From the NCBI RefSeq assembly GCF_011059105.1, contig NZ_JAALLS010000007.1, positions 1-64,000 of the forward strand: a stretch of 64,000 bases of DNA, read 5' to 3'. The notes beneath the pieces were generated by a model. That model did not search any database. It had not been told where the DNA came from and saw only the letters and a program-made list of their open reading frames with translations. How positions within the stretch are numbered: position 1 is the first letter of the stretch; each line of letters begins with the position of its first letter. Origin of the DNA: Fodinibius halophilus (GTDB taxonomy: Bacteria; Bacteroidota; Rhodothermia; Balneolales; Balneolaceae). The position numbers were made by a program, and so were the translations under genes. Shown piece by piece: positions 63,622 to 64,000 of this stretch.

Positions 63622-64000
63622 TGGCTGATGTAAGAACCGATTGGAGTAAAGAAGAAATTTCTGAGATTTACCACACCCCACTGATGGAACTTGTCTATCG
63701 CGCCGCAACGGTACATCGAGAACATCAGGAGACAGGAGAAGTACAAGTATGCACCCTGCTCTCTATAAAAACGGGCGGTTGCCCCGAAGACTGCGCCTAT
63801 TGTCCACAGTCGGCTCACCACGACACTGATGTAGAAGCTGAAAAGATGCTGGACAGTGCGGATATCCTTTCGGCCGCAAAACGAGCAAAAGAAGCAGGCA
63901 GTACACGATTCTGTATGGGAGCTGCCTGGCGATGTGGACGTGAAACCAAAGATTTTGATCAAGTACTCGAAATGGTGAGCGAGATTACTGATATGGACAT
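63622..64000 (+). CDS. bioB: Biotin synthase, 5' part (runs off the window)
   Basis: The visible 126 residues begin MADVRTDWSKEEISEIYHTP and include the radical-SAM cluster motif Cys54-x3-Cys58-x2-Cys61 (GGCPEDCAYCPQSAHHDTDV), AKRAKEAGSTRFCMGAAWR and the next SAM-binding helix. This is the normal N-terminal half of BioB, which inserts sulfur into dethiobiotin. The frame is open to the window edge. Confidence 0.95.

Overview
The window reads as chromosomal DNA of a moderate-GC, Bacteroidota-like bacterium, most plausibly a member of the Rhodothermota/Balneolota group. The indications are frequent genes without a Shine-Dalgarno, a propeller-type hybrid sensor kinase, an ECF sigma factor of the X6 type beside truncated kinase DNA, PD40/IPT lipoproteins, HprK with HPF but no visible PTS genes, and a carotenoid glycoside-ester style gene group. 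This assignment is an inference from gene content; no rRNA or tRNA gene is visible.

Layout. 1-2.9 kb is a piece of an integron cassette array: two cassettes whose ends match each other exactly as cassette ends should (30-40 with 592-602; 2048-2057 with 2797-2806). The first carries a HEPN-motif protein and its attC is split by an IS110-family element; the second carries a VapBC-like toxin-antitoxin pair. 3.5-4.4 kb has a small orphan gene and the 3' end (domains V and VI) of a group II intron. 4.4-9.2 kb holds an IPT/PD40 lipoprotein, an ECF sigma factor, a kinase remnant and a PQQ-like propeller lipoprotein. 9.8-21.3 kb is accessory: a membrane-anchored serine hydrolase, secreted proteins, a PLP decarboxylase, a thioredoxin-like protein, a methyltransferase, an acetyltransferase and a MITE-like element. 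21.3-26.7 kb is a signalling block (AP2-like protein, two CheY-like proteins, DUF5343-TPR protein, HBM chemoreceptor).

26.8-35.5 kb is a class V aminotransferase gene facing a five-gene minus-strand operon: AtuA-like protein, FAD oxidoreductase, ABC exporter half, RNase Z variant, second ABC half. The two ABC halves have complementary defects typical of a heterodimeric exporter. 35.8-41.6 kb is a LuxR-type response regulator and a giant propeller histidine kinase separated by a 1.8-kb non-coding tract packed with small repeats. 41.9-43.3 kb is a decayed FAD oxidoreductase gene followed by a RAYT transposase flanked by its REP-like hairpins.

43.3-64 kb is mostly ordinary chromosome: endonuclease V; a PLP decarboxylase-SDR-Rieske oxygenase run; DUF971, CoA-binding and DUF2914 proteins; FKBP; an O-methyltransferase; an acyltransferase-carotenoid hydratase-glycosyltransferase group; the xer-hpf-hprK operon; an M23 peptidase; an M28 peptidase; a cupin gene broken by one amber codon; a TrmH-type methylase; a CBS protein; an OmpR-type regulator; an alpha/beta hydrolase; and the start of bioB running off the edge.
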